Shown piece by piece: positions 11,041 to 20,519 of a stretch of 64,000 bases of DNA. The notes beneath the pieces are model-generated. The model made no database searches and had not been told where the DNA came from. It saw only the letters and a program-made list of their open reading frames with translations. The DNA comes from Sedimentisphaerales bacterium (lineage in GTDB: Bacteria; Planctomycetota; Phycisphaerae; Sedimentisphaerales; Anaerohalosphaeraceae). How positions within the stretch are numbered: the stretch's first letter is position 1; every line of letters begins with the position of its first letter. Position numbers and translations under genes: made by a program. Location: positions 1-64,000 of the forward strand of contig JANQGW010000204.1 of assembly GCA_028282905.1 (NCBI GenBank). The letters run 5' to 3'.

Positions 11041-11543
11041 CTGAAATCCTCAAATAGTGGTAACTGTTTTCTGATAACCGCTTACTGAATAAGTGAAAAC
11101 TTTACCACGGAACACCCAAAAAAGCACGTATTTTTTGGACAGGATTAACGGGATTGTTTTTAGCTCGGAATCAACAATAATACGTTTTTTTCATTCTATT
11201 TTCAGAGGCCTCAGTGGCCTCGATAATCAATTTTTCCGTTATATAGTATCACTATGCGTCTAAAACCGGAAAACAGGACCGATAAAACCGTGGTTTCTAC
11301 GGAGATATTCAGTATTTTTCCCGATTTACTTTTGTTGTGAATTTGGTACAATAAAATTATACATCACCCAATGTAAACGGACTAAATGGATTAGTCGGGA
11401 GAAAGCCATGCAATCGCAATCGCCAAATGCGGCAAGCGAAAGAAGGCGAACCACATATACGTTACAGGGGGGCACGTCAACTTTTCTACTTACATTCAAC
11501 CGAATGAATCAATCTATTAACCCATTCTTAGGAGGGATTTCAC

Positions 11544-14500
11544 ATGAAAAATCTACGCTTTAAACCTCTCATCACCTGTTGTCTCGCAATGGTCCTGCTG
11601 TTTCCAATGGGACTATTCGCGGCCAACATCATCTATGACCAAAGCAACGTCGATTTAACCAGAGCCGGCGTCCACGCCCATGACTACGATATCGGCAACG
11701 GACGCAACCAAATCATCCTCGCCGACGATTGGCTGCAGGATGACAGTATCACACAGTTCAACATGGTTTCCGATGCCCACTGGTTCGGCTATGTCGAAAA
11801 CAACGATCCGCACAGTACGATGTGCGTCGGTTTCCACCTCAGCATCCACACCCAATCAGCGGGTGCTTGCGTGCCGATGGACCCGTCCATTTGGGAAAAA
11901 GAAGTACCGCTCAGCCATATCACGGTCACCGATACCGGCCTGACAAATTTCCTCGGCGAAACACTCTACCGCTATGACTATTACCTGGACACCCCGGTCC
12001 CGTTAACCTTTGGCCAGAAATACTGGTTTGACGTCTCGGCCAACTCGGTGGACCTGACGGTTCCATTCAAATGGAAATGGGCCAATGCCGCCCCTCCGAT
12101 TAACTACTGCCCGGCCGCTCAGAAGATCGTTGACGGCCCCCCGGATCCCTGGACATCACTGGATGACACGGATTTGGCATTCACGATCACCGCCGACGAA
12201 CCGCCCGAAACCGGCGACATGGACTTCGGCGACGCCCCCGAAGGCGACCCGCAGCAGCCCGGAACAGCCATCGCATATCCATCATTGGGCGTACAGGGAA
12301 AATTCCCCACATGTATCACCGTCGGCCCGCCCAATAGCTGGATTCAGCACACCAACTTCGGCGCCTGGTTCGGCAATACCGTTGATTTTGAGTTTGACGG
12401 CAACGCGGGTGCCTGCGGCACCGCGGCCTGCTTCCCGCCATATGACCTCGACGAATGCTTCGACTCGACCAACAACGGAAACAACACCGACCCCGGCCTG
12501 ATTATGCCCGAATCCTACACCATTGACGGCCTCGGCAACGTCGTGGCATGCCCACCCTGGACCGGCACCGCACTGGGCCAAACCTGCGCAATAGCCGTCT
12601 GGGGCCAGGACATCGATATATGGGTCCATAATACCATGCCAAGCCATCCGGAGTACCTGCCCGCCTATGTCAATGTCCTGATCGACTGGAACCAGGACGG
12701 CACGTGGGGCGGCACCGCCTCCGGCCCCGGCTGCACTAATGTCCCCGAACACGTATTGGTCGATTTCGTGGTTCCGCCGCTGTATATCGGCCCGCTGTCA
12801 GCCCTGACCCCGCCGAACTTCCAGATCGGCCCCAATCGCGGCTACGCCTGGGCACGCTTCAGCATTACCGAACGGCCCGTTTCGCCCAATAATGAGCGTT
12901 GGGACGGCTCCGGCGCCTTCGAAGACGGCGAAACCGAAGACTATCTGCTGCGGATTGATCCGAGCCAGACAACGGACGAACTGGACTTTGGCGACGCACC
13001 CGAGTTCTGGCCAGACGGCACACCGACCGGCTATCCGACGACAGTGGCCACCGGCAACAACGGCGCCCGACACATTATCAGCGCGAACGGCCCCTATTTC
13101 GACGATGGTACCGCCGGTGATTTTCCCGATCCCGAACCGGACGGCCAGCCCACAACACCCGCTGACGGCGACGATATCGACGCCAACGGCGACGACGAAG
13201 ACGGCGTGATCATCCCGCCGCTGATCCAGGGACAGACCGCCACCATCAGCTTCTTTGTCGGCGGCCCCGGCGGAGGCGTCGAAGCCTTTATCGACTGGAA
13301 CGCCGATGGCGACTGGGCCGATTCGGGCGAAGCTCTGCCCCCGGCCTCATACGGCCCCGGGCCGCAGACAATGACCGTCCCCGTCCCGGCCTCCGCGGTC
13401 GTCGGACCGACCTACGCCCGCTTCCGCATCAGCAACTCCACCGTGGTTCCGATGGGATACGCCGGACAGGCTCCCGATGGCGAAGTCGAGGACTACTTAG
13501 TCTTCATCGAACCGGGCGAAGAACCCGAACGCCTCAAGTTCCAGCAATTGCCGCTGGACGGCGCGGCCGTGCGGGATGTTCGCTACTGGGGCCACGATGA
13601 GGTCAGCACGGTCTATCCCGACTATGGCGACCCCGGCCCGGTACCGCAAATCCATCGCTACCTCGGCTGCTACATGGCCGACGACTTTGCCGACTATGAG
13701 CACTCTCCGGTCATCCGCGTCAAGTGGTGGGGTTCATATCTCGGCGGCGAACTCGCCGAAGAACAGCCACAGCCGGTCAACAGCTTCGTCATCGCGTTTG
13801 AAACGGACAACCCCGGCCCGCCGAGCCACCCCGAATTCCTGCTCCAGCACGAAGAAGTCATGCGGGATATGGACGGTATTTTGACACCCGGCGAATTCAG
13901 CGAACGTTTCTACAGCCCCGGCGGACCGCCCTGTCATGAACCGGTTTACGAGTACGAAGCCATCCTGCAAAATCCCTTCCCGCAGGATCCAAACACCGTG
14001 TACTGGCTCAAGATCGTCGCCGTCGTCGATCTGCCGCCCGGACATCCGTTCTTTTCGAATCCGATGACCAATCCGGACCAGATTTGCGACTTCCTGAACT
14101 ACAACTACGAACCCGAACCGATCCACGTCACTCGATGGGGATGGCACAACCGTGACTATACGAAAATGGATCCGTTTGCCTCGATGCCGCCTGCGGTCGT
14201 TCCCGGTGAACACATCCAGGGCGTCATCCCCGACGGCACAGCCGACGGCGTACCCGTCTGGCACTTTCAGGACGACTGCGTCACAGGCGCCGTCCAGATG
14301 CCGGCCGACGACAATGATCCCGCCGTCTATCGAAAGATCATCGACATTGAACAGCACCCGGACTTCTGGCGGGAACAGTACTACAAGTTCATGTTGCCCT
14401 ACTGCTTCGGCCAGCAAGGCGTAGACGGCCCCGACGAAATCGAGCAATTCTCAAAAGACCTCGCTTTCGAACTTTGGACCAATAATGATTGCTTCCCAAG

Positions 14501-14741
14501 CACAGATCCGTCTTACTGGCTATGGGTTTCCCTTGGAAAGCCAAAGTGCTGGTGCTATCCGTGTCACCCACACGGCGACTACAACGGGGACGATCTGATC
14601 ACAGCAATCGATGTTCAAGCCTTACTTGCGGCTTGGCCCCCCAATCCCTATGATCCATGTGGAGATTTCAACCATGATGGTTTCATTACAGCGATCGATG
14701 TTCAAATCTTACTGGCTTCATGGGGTGTAGGATGTCCTTAG
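11544..14741 (+). CDS. Large secreted GEVED-domain protein with C-terminal dockerin-like repeats
   Basis: Signal peptide; repeated LDFGDAPE...YARFRIS...GEVEDYLVFIE modules; C-terminal GDYNGDDLITAIDVQALL...DFNHDGFITAIDVQILLASWG. Confidence 0.85.
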   Translation: MKNLRFKPLITCCLAMVLLFPMGLFAANIIYDQSNVDLTRAGVHAHDYDIGNGRNQIILADDWLQDDSITQFNMVSDAHWFGYVENNDPHSTMCVGFHLSIHTQSAGACVPMDPSIWEKEVPLSHITVTDTGLTNFLGETLYRYDYYLDTPVPLTFGQKYWFDVSANSVDLTVPFKWKWANAAPPINYCPAAQKIVDGPPDPWTSLDDTDLAFTITADEPPETGDMDFGDAPEGDPQQPGTAIAYPSLGVQGKFPTCITVGPPNSWIQHTNFGAWFGNTVDFEFDGNAGACGTAACFPPYDLDECFDSTNNGNNTDPGLIMPESYTIDGLGNVVACPPWTGTALGQTCAIAVWGQDIDIWVHNTMPSHPEYLPAYVNVLIDWNQDGTWGGTASGPGCTNVPEHVLVDFVVPPLYIGPLSALTPPNFQIGPNRGYAWARFSITERPVSPNNERWDGSGAFEDGETEDYLLRIDPSQTTDELDFGDAPEFWPDGTPTGYPTTVATGNNGARHIISANGPYFDDGTAGDFPDPEPDGQPTTPADGDDIDANGDDEDGVIIPPLIQGQTATISFFVGGPGGGVEAFIDWNADGDWADSGEALPPASYGPGPQTMTVPVPASAVVGPTYARFRISNSTVVPMGYAGQAPDGEVEDYLVFIEPGEEPERLKFQQLPLDGAAVRDVRYWGHDEVSTVYPDYGDPGPVPQIHRYLGCYMADDFADYEHSPVIRVKWWGSYLGGELAEEQPQPVNSFVIAFETDNPGPPSHPEFLLQHEEVMRDMDGILTPGEFSERFYSPGGPPCHEPVYEYEAILQNPFPQDPNTVYWLKIVAVVDLPPGHPFFSNPMTNPDQICDFLNYNYEPEPIHVTRWGWHNRDYTKMDPFASMPPAVVPGEHIQGVIPDGTADGVPVWHFQDDCVTGAVQMPADDNDPAVYRKIIDIEQHPDFWREQYYKFMLPYCFGQQGVDGPDEIEQFSKDLAFELWTNNDCFPSTDPSYWLWVSLGKPKCWCYPCHPHGDYNGDDLITAIDVQALLAAWPPNPYDPCGDFNHDGFITAIDVQILLASWGVGCP

Positions 14742-14785
14742 TTAATACTTAAAGTTAGTTTTATACTGTAGTGTGTTTAAGCAAT

Positions 14786-14819
14786 GGAGAGTCGATATTA
14801 TTATCGGCTCTCCTTTTTT
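14786..14819 (+). terminator. Rho-independent terminator
   Basis: GGAGAGTCGAT-ATTATT-ATCGGCTCTCC followed by T6. Confidence 0.9.
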
Positions 14820-14919
14820 ATATATTTCTATTTCGGGCAATTAACTTTCACTCATACAATACCGATAAATAGATTATCGATAAAGGCTTGAGAATACAGC
14901 ATTAAGGTAAGGGGACACT

Positions 14920-15456
14920 ATGGAAAGTCCGATAAAAAATAAATCGGGTTCTTTCGTAATGAATAATACGAAACAGCTTGCATTCACCTTGGTTGAGTTG
15001 ATTATCGTTGTGTCAATCCTGGGGATTCTGGCGGCAATTGTTTTACCGGAAGTACAGGGACATACTCAACAGGCCAGAGAATCTGCAGCAAAAGATAATT
15101 TACGACTTATACGGAATGCGATTGAACAATATAAATTAAATCACAATGGAGTGACACCGGGGTATTCAAATGGGAGTCCATTGGTAGCTTTTCTGATCTA
15201 CCCCCAGTTCATTGAATACTCAAATGTCACCGGAGATACAACCGGCTCTAAAACAGGCGCCTATATCCACGGACCTTATATCAGCGAAATCCCCGAAAAT
15301 CCCTTTAATGGAAAGACCACATTTGAACTTGTCACCACAACGTTTCCGGATCCATTTACGGGCACAACCGGCTGGTATTACAAGGCGTCAACAGGCGAAA
15401 TCCGCCTGAACTATCCCGGCACTGACAGTAAAGGTACTGCTTATTCCAGTTATTAA
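14920..15456 (+). CDS. Type II secretion/pilin-like pseudopilin
   Basis: Prepilin signal AFTLVELIIVVSILGILAAIVLPE; start could be the internal Met at 14959. Confidence 0.85.
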   Translation: MESPIKNKSGSFVMNNTKQLAFTLVELIIVVSILGILAAIVLPEVQGHTQQARESAAKDNLRLIRNAIEQYKLNHNGVTPGYSNGSPLVAFLIYPQFIEYSNVTGDTTGSKTGAYIHGPYISEIPENPFNGKTTFELVTTTFPDPFTGTTGWYYKASTGEIRLNYPGTDSKGTAYSSY

Positions 15457-15464
15457 ACCGTAAA

Positions 15465-16037
15465 TTACTGCGATTTAATAAACCGAAGTTTCCCTCTAAA
15501 ACGTTTATCATCGGGGGTATCCGTCGTCGAGCTTCTGCCCGAAATTGGCTCGGTCAGGGTTAACACGCTGTCGTTATACCAATTTGCATGCCATTCCGTG
15601 AAATCTTCGTTGAAGGCACCTTCAAGTGTCTCATCCAGTGTTCCTTCAATATGTGCCGGACAATCTTCTGTCACAAAGTCAATCTTCATCTCAAGCTTCA
15701 ACTTTCTCGCATCCGGAGAATAATCCATCGTCCACTGGCCGCTGTTGTAAATTTCCTTCCCCTCAACCTTGACCAGCGGCTTAACCGTCGTTTCCTCCGG
15801 GCGAATAACCGCACCGCTCATATGATGAACCGCCTGCATCGCATTGCCGTAACGGTCGAAATGGACTTCCCACTTATTGTTCGGATCCTGCGTCTTCCAG
15901 ACACCTTCGATATTCTTAGGAAGCTTGCCCCCTTCCGGCAGCAGCACAGTAACGCCTTCGCGAACGCGAGTCCCCCCGCAGCCGCAGAGACCAATCATAA
16001 CAAAGCACATAACCAACAAAGCAAACTGTCTCATCAT
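15465..16037 (-). CDS. Putative lipoprotein
   Basis: N-terminal hydrophobic stretch followed by Cys (MIGLCGCGGTR). Confidence 0.7.
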   Translation of the reverse strand: MMRQFALLVMCFVMIGLCGCGGTRVREGVTVLLPEGGKLPKNIEGVWKTQDPNNKWEVHFDRYGNAMQAVHHMSGAVIRPEETTVKPLVKVEGKEIYNSGQWTMDYSPDARKLKLEMKIDFVTEDCPAHIEGTLDETLEGAFNEDFTEWHANWYNDSVLTLTEPISGRSSTTDTPDDKRFRGKLRFIKSQ

Positions 16038-16113
16038 ATCGTTCCTTTAATAAAAAGTCCTTTTGCAAATTTTACCATCCCTGAATACAAAAGCAACTAC
16101 ACTTTTGCGGCTT

Positions 16114-16410
16114 TTACTCAAATATCCCCGGCCCACTCGGACATTCGACTTCTCCGCCCCAGGCACTTATCAATAGCATAACATCTTGCGCTGTAATCAC
16201 GCCATCACGATTAAAATCCGGACATGGATCATAAAGATTACCACCCCAAGCATCCAAAAGAATTTGCACATCGATTGCGGTAATATATCCATCACAGTTC
16301 GCATCTCCATACATCTGACATGAGCATTCCTCTGCCCAGCACCAGGGATCCTCAGCCAAACAAATCCCGGTCAGGCAACAAACGATAATAAGGCACATTA
16401 ATCTCTTCAT
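16114..16410 (-). CDS. Small secreted protein consisting almost only of a dockerin-like domain
   Basis: Signal peptide then GDANCDGYITAIDVQILLDAWGG...DFNRDGVITAQDVMLLISAWG. Confidence 0.8.
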   Translation of the reverse strand: MKRLMCLIIVCCLTGICLAEDPWCWAEECSCQMYGDANCDGYITAIDVQILLDAWGGNLYDPCPDFNRDGVITAQDVMLLISAWGGEVECPSGPGIFE

Positions 16411-16435
16411 GTCAATACTCCCTTCAATGAATGAA

Positions 16436-16942
16436 CTATCTTACATTCTGCCATCGCAACCTCACCAACATCCCCCCAAGGCCCACCAACAGCAGCGTTG
16501 CAGGTTCGGGAACAACCTCTATCGTCCCCAAAACGACAGGATTAAAAGGGTCGTAAGGTTCATTATAATTTAATACCTGAACATAACCCTGTCCACTAAT
16601 CCCCGTGATATGAAACAAATTCCCAGGCCCATAAAATACATATCCCTCTTCTGGAACCCACCCGGAAGCCGTTAAACGTATTTCAACTGGACTGTCAATG
16701 ACAACGATAGCCGGCCAGGGCCAGTCATATTCATCATTGAAAACAACATTGTCTGCATTAAAAACAACATCACCTGAAACAACAACAACGCTGATATCAT
16801 ACCCTCCGATTGAAACATCTGTATCAATGGTTATGCTATCAGTTACACGTTCGGGAAACACCAGCTGCTCCGGGAATATTAAATTGGCATGAACTGATGC
16901 GACAAGACTTACAATCAAAATAACCGTCATCTTTTTCATCAT
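16436..16942 (-). CDS. PEP-CTERM sorting domain protein (tandem array, type B body)
   Basis: Signal peptide; SITIDTDVSIGGYDISVVVVSGDV; C-terminal VPEPATLLLVGLGGMLVRLRW. Confidence 0.8.
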   Translation of the reverse strand: MMKKMTVILIVSLVASVHANLIFPEQLVFPERVTDSITIDTDVSIGGYDISVVVVSGDVVFNADNVVFNDEYDWPWPAIVVIDSPVEIRLTASGWVPEEGYVFYGPGNLFHITGISGQGYVQVLNYNEPYDPFNPVVLGTIEVVPEPATLLLVGLGGMLVRLRWQNVR

Positions 16943-16957
16943 CCCTCTCCCTTAATC

Positions 16958-17404
16958 TCATAATGAACATCGTCTGAGTAATAATCCCCCAAGCCCCATC
17001 AACAGCAGTGTCGCAGGTTCGGGAATCTCAATTGTTCCGACAACTTCTCCACCGACTAATTGGTCTACAATATCAATCGTCCCCTGAGTGCCTGAATACT
17101 TTAGATTGCTGAAAATATCACCATCAAAATTGTAGGCCACACAGTGACAACTAATAATGCGAACATCACTTCCACTATTATAAATAGCAAATGGAACATA
17201 ATCCCCTTCGATTGTCTCGTAAATGATAACTTCAGAAGCATCAAAAACAAGGTCACCGCTCGTAACAACCTGGCTTAAATCTACTCCATGAATCAATGTA
17301 TCGGTTCCCACAGTAATATTTCCGGAATCGACTGACCAAACATATCCGGCACTCGCCAGCGAAGCGAATGCCAACACCACCATTACTAGAAAGTTATTTC
17401 TCAT
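16958..17404 (-). CDS. PEP-CTERM sorting domain protein (tandem array, type A body)
   Basis: VWSVDSGNITVGTDTLIHGVDLSQVVTSGD; C-terminal IPEPATLLLMGLGGLLLRR. Confidence 0.82.
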   Translation of the reverse strand: MRNNFLVMVVLAFASLASAGYVWSVDSGNITVGTDTLIHGVDLSQVVTSGDLVFDASEVIIYETIEGDYVPFAIYNSGSDVRIISCHCVAYNFDGDIFSNLKYSGTQGTIDIVDQLVGGEVVGTIEIPEPATLLLMGLGGLLLRRCSL

Positions 17405-17422
17405 TGCAGTTCCCCTTACAAC

Positions 17423-17866
17423 TCATCCTGCTTTTCGTTTAAGAAGCACTCCCCCAAGCCCCATCAACAGCAGTGTCGCCGGCTCGGGAATCTCGATCGT
17501 TCCGACAACTTCATGGGCAATCTCATCGATAACATCAATCGTCCCCGCTGTGCCAGTATAGGGCACTGTAAATAACTCCCCGGGACCATAAGTAGGACAA
17601 CCAAATTGAGAGGCAGACACATGAACTTGAGTTTCAGAAGCAAAAACAACTGCAGGTGCAAAATCCCAATTATAGTCAGGATTATAAACAACATTTGAAC
17701 CGTCAAGTATAATCTCGCCGCCTGAAACAACCAAGCTTATATCATAGTAGTAGATAGGCCCATCGGTTCCCACAGTAATATTTCCGGAATCAACTGACCA
17801 AACATATCCGGCACTCGCCAGCGAAGCGACTGCCAGCACCAGCATGACAACAATGTTTTTTCTCAT
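17423..17866 (-). CDS. PEP-CTERM sorting domain protein (tandem array, type A body)
   Basis: VWSVDSGNITVGTDGPIYYYDISLVVSGGE; EIPEPATLLLMGLGGVLLKRKAG. Confidence 0.82.
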   Translation of the reverse strand: MRKNIVVMLVLAVASLASAGYVWSVDSGNITVGTDGPIYYYDISLVVSGGEIILDGSNVVYNPDYNWDFAPAVVFASETQVHVSASQFGCPTYGPGELFTVPYTGTAGTIDVIDEIAHEVVGTIEIPEPATLLLMGLGGVLLKRKAG

Positions 17867-17884
17867 TGCAGTTCTCCTTTCAAG

Positions 17885-18340
17885 TCATCCTGCTTTTCGT
17901 TTAAGAAGCACTCCCCCAAGCCCCATCAGCAGCAGTGTCGCCAGCTCGGGAATTTCAATCGTTCCGACTACTTCCTGATCTGGCCAATTTGCCAAATAAT
18001 CTATAACATCAACCGTCCCTGCCGTACCAGTATAGGGCACTGTAAATAACTCGCCAGGGCCGAGTGGAGGGCAAAAAAATTGACTGGCAGCTGCACGGAC
18101 ATGAGTTTCAGAATCAGTAATAATTGCAGGTGCAAAATCCCAACTGTAGTCAGGATTAAAAACGATATTTGAACTGTCAAGCAATATATCACCACCCGAA
18201 ACAACCAAGCTTAAATCATAACCAGAGGTATGTGTATCAGTCCCCACAGTGATGTTCCCGGAATCAACCGTCCAAACATATCTGGCACTCGCCATTGAAG
18301 CGACTACCAGCACCAGCATGACAACAACGTTATTTTTCAT
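17885..18340 (-). CDS. PEP-CTERM-like protein (tandem array, type A body; motif PELATLLLMG)
   Basis: VWTVDSGNITVGTDTHTSGYDLSLVVSGGD; EIPELATLLLMGLGGVLLKRKAG. Confidence 0.8.
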   Translation of the reverse strand: MKNNVVVMLVLVVASMASARYVWTVDSGNITVGTDTHTSGYDLSLVVSGGDILLDSSNIVFNPDYSWDFAPAIITDSETHVRAAASQFFCPPLGPGELFTVPYTGTAGTVDVIDYLANWPDQEVVGTIEIPELATLLLMGLGGVLLKRKAG

Positions 18341-18358
18341 TGCAGTTCTCCTTTCAAG

Positions 18359-18850
18359 TCATCCTGCTTTTCGTTTAAGAAGCACTCCCCCAAGCCCCAT
18401 CAGCAGCAGTGTCGCCGGCTCGGGTACAACTTGGATAGTGCCTAATATCTCGTATGTCCATGGATTATCCGTATCATACAAATAGTTTATCACCTGAACA
18501 CTACCTTGCCCGGTAATTCCGTTGATAATGAACAAGTTGCCTGGTCCTAAATCCGGCTCATCCCACTGTGAAGCAGTAAGTCGAATCTCTTTCTCGGGGG
18601 ACCAGGGAACCAGCAAGTCGGAACCAACTACAGAAGCTGGAAAATACCAGTCGAAATCAGGATTAAAAACAACTTCAACATCATCCCGGGAAACATCACC
18701 TGATATGACAACCAAGCCGATATCATAGCCCCAAATGGGGGCATCAGTGTCAATCGATATGGTATCTGAGGCAGATTCCGGAAATACGAATGCTGCACTT
18801 GAAAAAGAAGCAAAATACAACACCACTATTAAAGTAAATAATTTCTTCAT
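18359..18850 (-). CDS. PEP-CTERM sorting domain protein (tandem array, type B body with type A 3' module)
   Basis: MKKLFTLIVVLYFASFSSA start at 18850; body FPESASDTISIDTDAPIWGYDIGLVVISGDV; VPEPATLLLMGLGGVLLKRKAG. Confidence 0.82.
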   Translation of the reverse strand: MKKLFTLIVVLYFASFSSAAFVFPESASDTISIDTDAPIWGYDIGLVVISGDVSRDDVEVVFNPDFDWYFPASVVGSDLLVPWSPEKEIRLTASQWDEPDLGPGNLFIINGITGQGSVQVINYLYDTDNPWTYEILGTIQVVPEPATLLLMGLGGVLLKRKAG

Positions 18851-18903
18851 TGCAGTTCCCTTTAATCCCACTTGTTCTGAATAAGCACACCCGCCCTTTA
18901 ACA

Positions 18904-19647
18904 TTATTCCGGGCAGCCTTTCCCCCAGGAGTTCAGCAAAATCTGCACGTCAATTGCCGTTATCATTCCATCGTAATTGAAATCGGCACAGACATCATAG
19001 GGATTCGGAGCCCACGCACTAAGCAGCCCCTGCACATCAATCGCCGTTATCAATCCATCAAGATTGTAATCGCCATGAGGCTTGCATGGCCCCCAGCAAT
19101 GACGGTGTGGTTCAATTTGAACCTCTATCGGCAAGCCAACAACAGACATTGCTCCGTTGTAACCAACGATTCCGCCGCGAAGTGTATCAATATCGATGCG
19201 GACAGTGGGATTGCTGCCCCAATTTATCCTTAATGTGATCGCACCGCTGGTGGGCGCCTCATCGGTACCGGTGCCGATACCGTCATCATCCAGGCCGGCA
19301 AAGCATATCGAGAAGTTTGTTGCCGGAAGAAGCAGTGGACCCGGAGCCTCCTGAGTAGCGATCGGCGTACCATCACCAACCGTGTAGCCTGAGCCAGCTG
19401 AGAATGCAGAGTCAACAAATACATCAAAGAAATTCCCCGCAATGACAACTTCGACAATCGGTTCAGTGGCATCAACAGTCAAGGCCATCCCTACGACACC
19501 TTCGTCCGCAGTCCAGGGAATCGTAACTTCTTCTGTCCACCGAGGAGTCTCCGGGGGACCGAATGTAATGGTACCGGCATCAGCCGAAGAAAACATAACA
19601 ATCAGTAGAATCAATAAATACCTGGCAAAAGCGCTCACACCCTTCAT
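18904..19647 (-). CDS. Secreted protein with cohesin-like beta domain and dockerin-like repeats (paralog 1)
   Basis: VVGMALTVDATEPIVEVVIAGNFFDVFVDSAFSAGSGYTVGDG; GDYNLDGLITAIDVQGLLSAW...DFNYDGMITAIDVQILLNSWG. Confidence 0.78.
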   Translation of the reverse strand: MKGVSAFARYLLILLIVMFSSADAGTITFGPPETPRWTEEVTIPWTADEGVVGMALTVDATEPIVEVVIAGNFFDVFVDSAFSAGSGYTVGDGTPIATQEAPGPLLLPATNFSICFAGLDDDGIGTGTDEAPTSGAITLRINWGSNPTVRIDIDTLRGGIVGYNGAMSVVGLPIEVQIEPHRHCWGPCKPHGDYNLDGLITAIDVQGLLSAWAPNPYDVCADFNYDGMITAIDVQILLNSWGKGCPE

Positions 19648-19712
19648 AGAACCTCTCCCTTTACTTTATAATATCGCCATCAACAAAGCGAACAATTGTG
19701 ATGTCTTGGAAC

Positions 19713-20450
19713 TTACGGGCAGCCTTTCCCCCACGAGTCCAGCAAAATCTGCACGTCAATGGCGGTAATATACCCATCGCGATTGAAGTCGGCGCATTGG
19801 TCATACGGATTGGGTGCCCACGCCCCCAGCAGCCCCTGCACATCGATGGCGGTTATCAATCCGTCGCCGTTATAATCGCCATGAGGCTGACACGGCGCCA
19901 TATACCAGCACGGAGGGCCTAATTCAATATCGATTGGCAAACCAACAACAGACATCGCACCATTGTAACCAACAATGCCGCCCCGAAACGTATCAAGATC
20001 AATATGAAGGCTGGAGAGTTCGCTCGATGCCGAGAGGGTAATCTCACCACTGGTTGGAGCCTCTTCAGTCCCGCTGCCGATACCATCATCATCCAGACCC
20101 GCAATGCTGATTGAAAAACTGGTTGCAGGCAGCGTCTGCTCACCGGCAGCCCCCTGGGTAGCAGTCGGAATGCCAAATCCAACGTCATAGCCCGAACCCG
20201 CTGCAAAAGCAGAATCAACAAAGACATCAAAGAAACTCTCTCGAATGCTGACTACTTCGATAGCTGCATCTGAATCAACGGTAAGCCCCATTCCCACAAC
20301 ACCTTCATCCGCGGTCCACTGGATAGTAATTTCACCATGAACTGAACTATCAACACTGAAAGTAATCGTTCTGGCTAGAGATGAAGCGGACAGACAAAAC
20401 AGCAGAACCAGTGAAGCAGACGAAAAAACAAAAAAATTGACACCCTTCAT
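19713..20450 (-). CDS. Secreted protein with cohesin-like beta domain and dockerin-like repeats (paralog 2)
   Basis: Same layout as 18904-19647; GDYNGDGLITAIDVQGLLGAW...DFNRDGYITAIDVQILLDSWG. Confidence 0.78.
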   Translation of the reverse strand: MKGVNFFVFSSASLVLLFCLSASSLARTITFSVDSSVHGEITIQWTADEGVVGMGLTVDSDAAIEVVSIRESFFDVFVDSAFAAGSGYDVGFGIPTATQGAAGEQTLPATSFSISIAGLDDDGIGSGTEEAPTSGEITLSASSELSSLHIDLDTFRGGIVGYNGAMSVVGLPIDIELGPPCWYMAPCQPHGDYNGDGLITAIDVQGLLGAWAPNPYDQCADFNRDGYITAIDVQILLDSWGKGCP

Positions 20451-20519
20451 AATGTCTCCCTTCCTTATATTTGCATATTTGCTATACAGAATCTAATTAT
20501 AGCAAAAAAGGAGATGATG

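Noticed and set aside
11362-11543. c-di-GMP-I riboswitch in the leader of the 11544 gene
   Set aside because: Some GAAAGAAGGCGAACC-like segments were noted, but the conserved GEMM core could not be aligned; not claimed.
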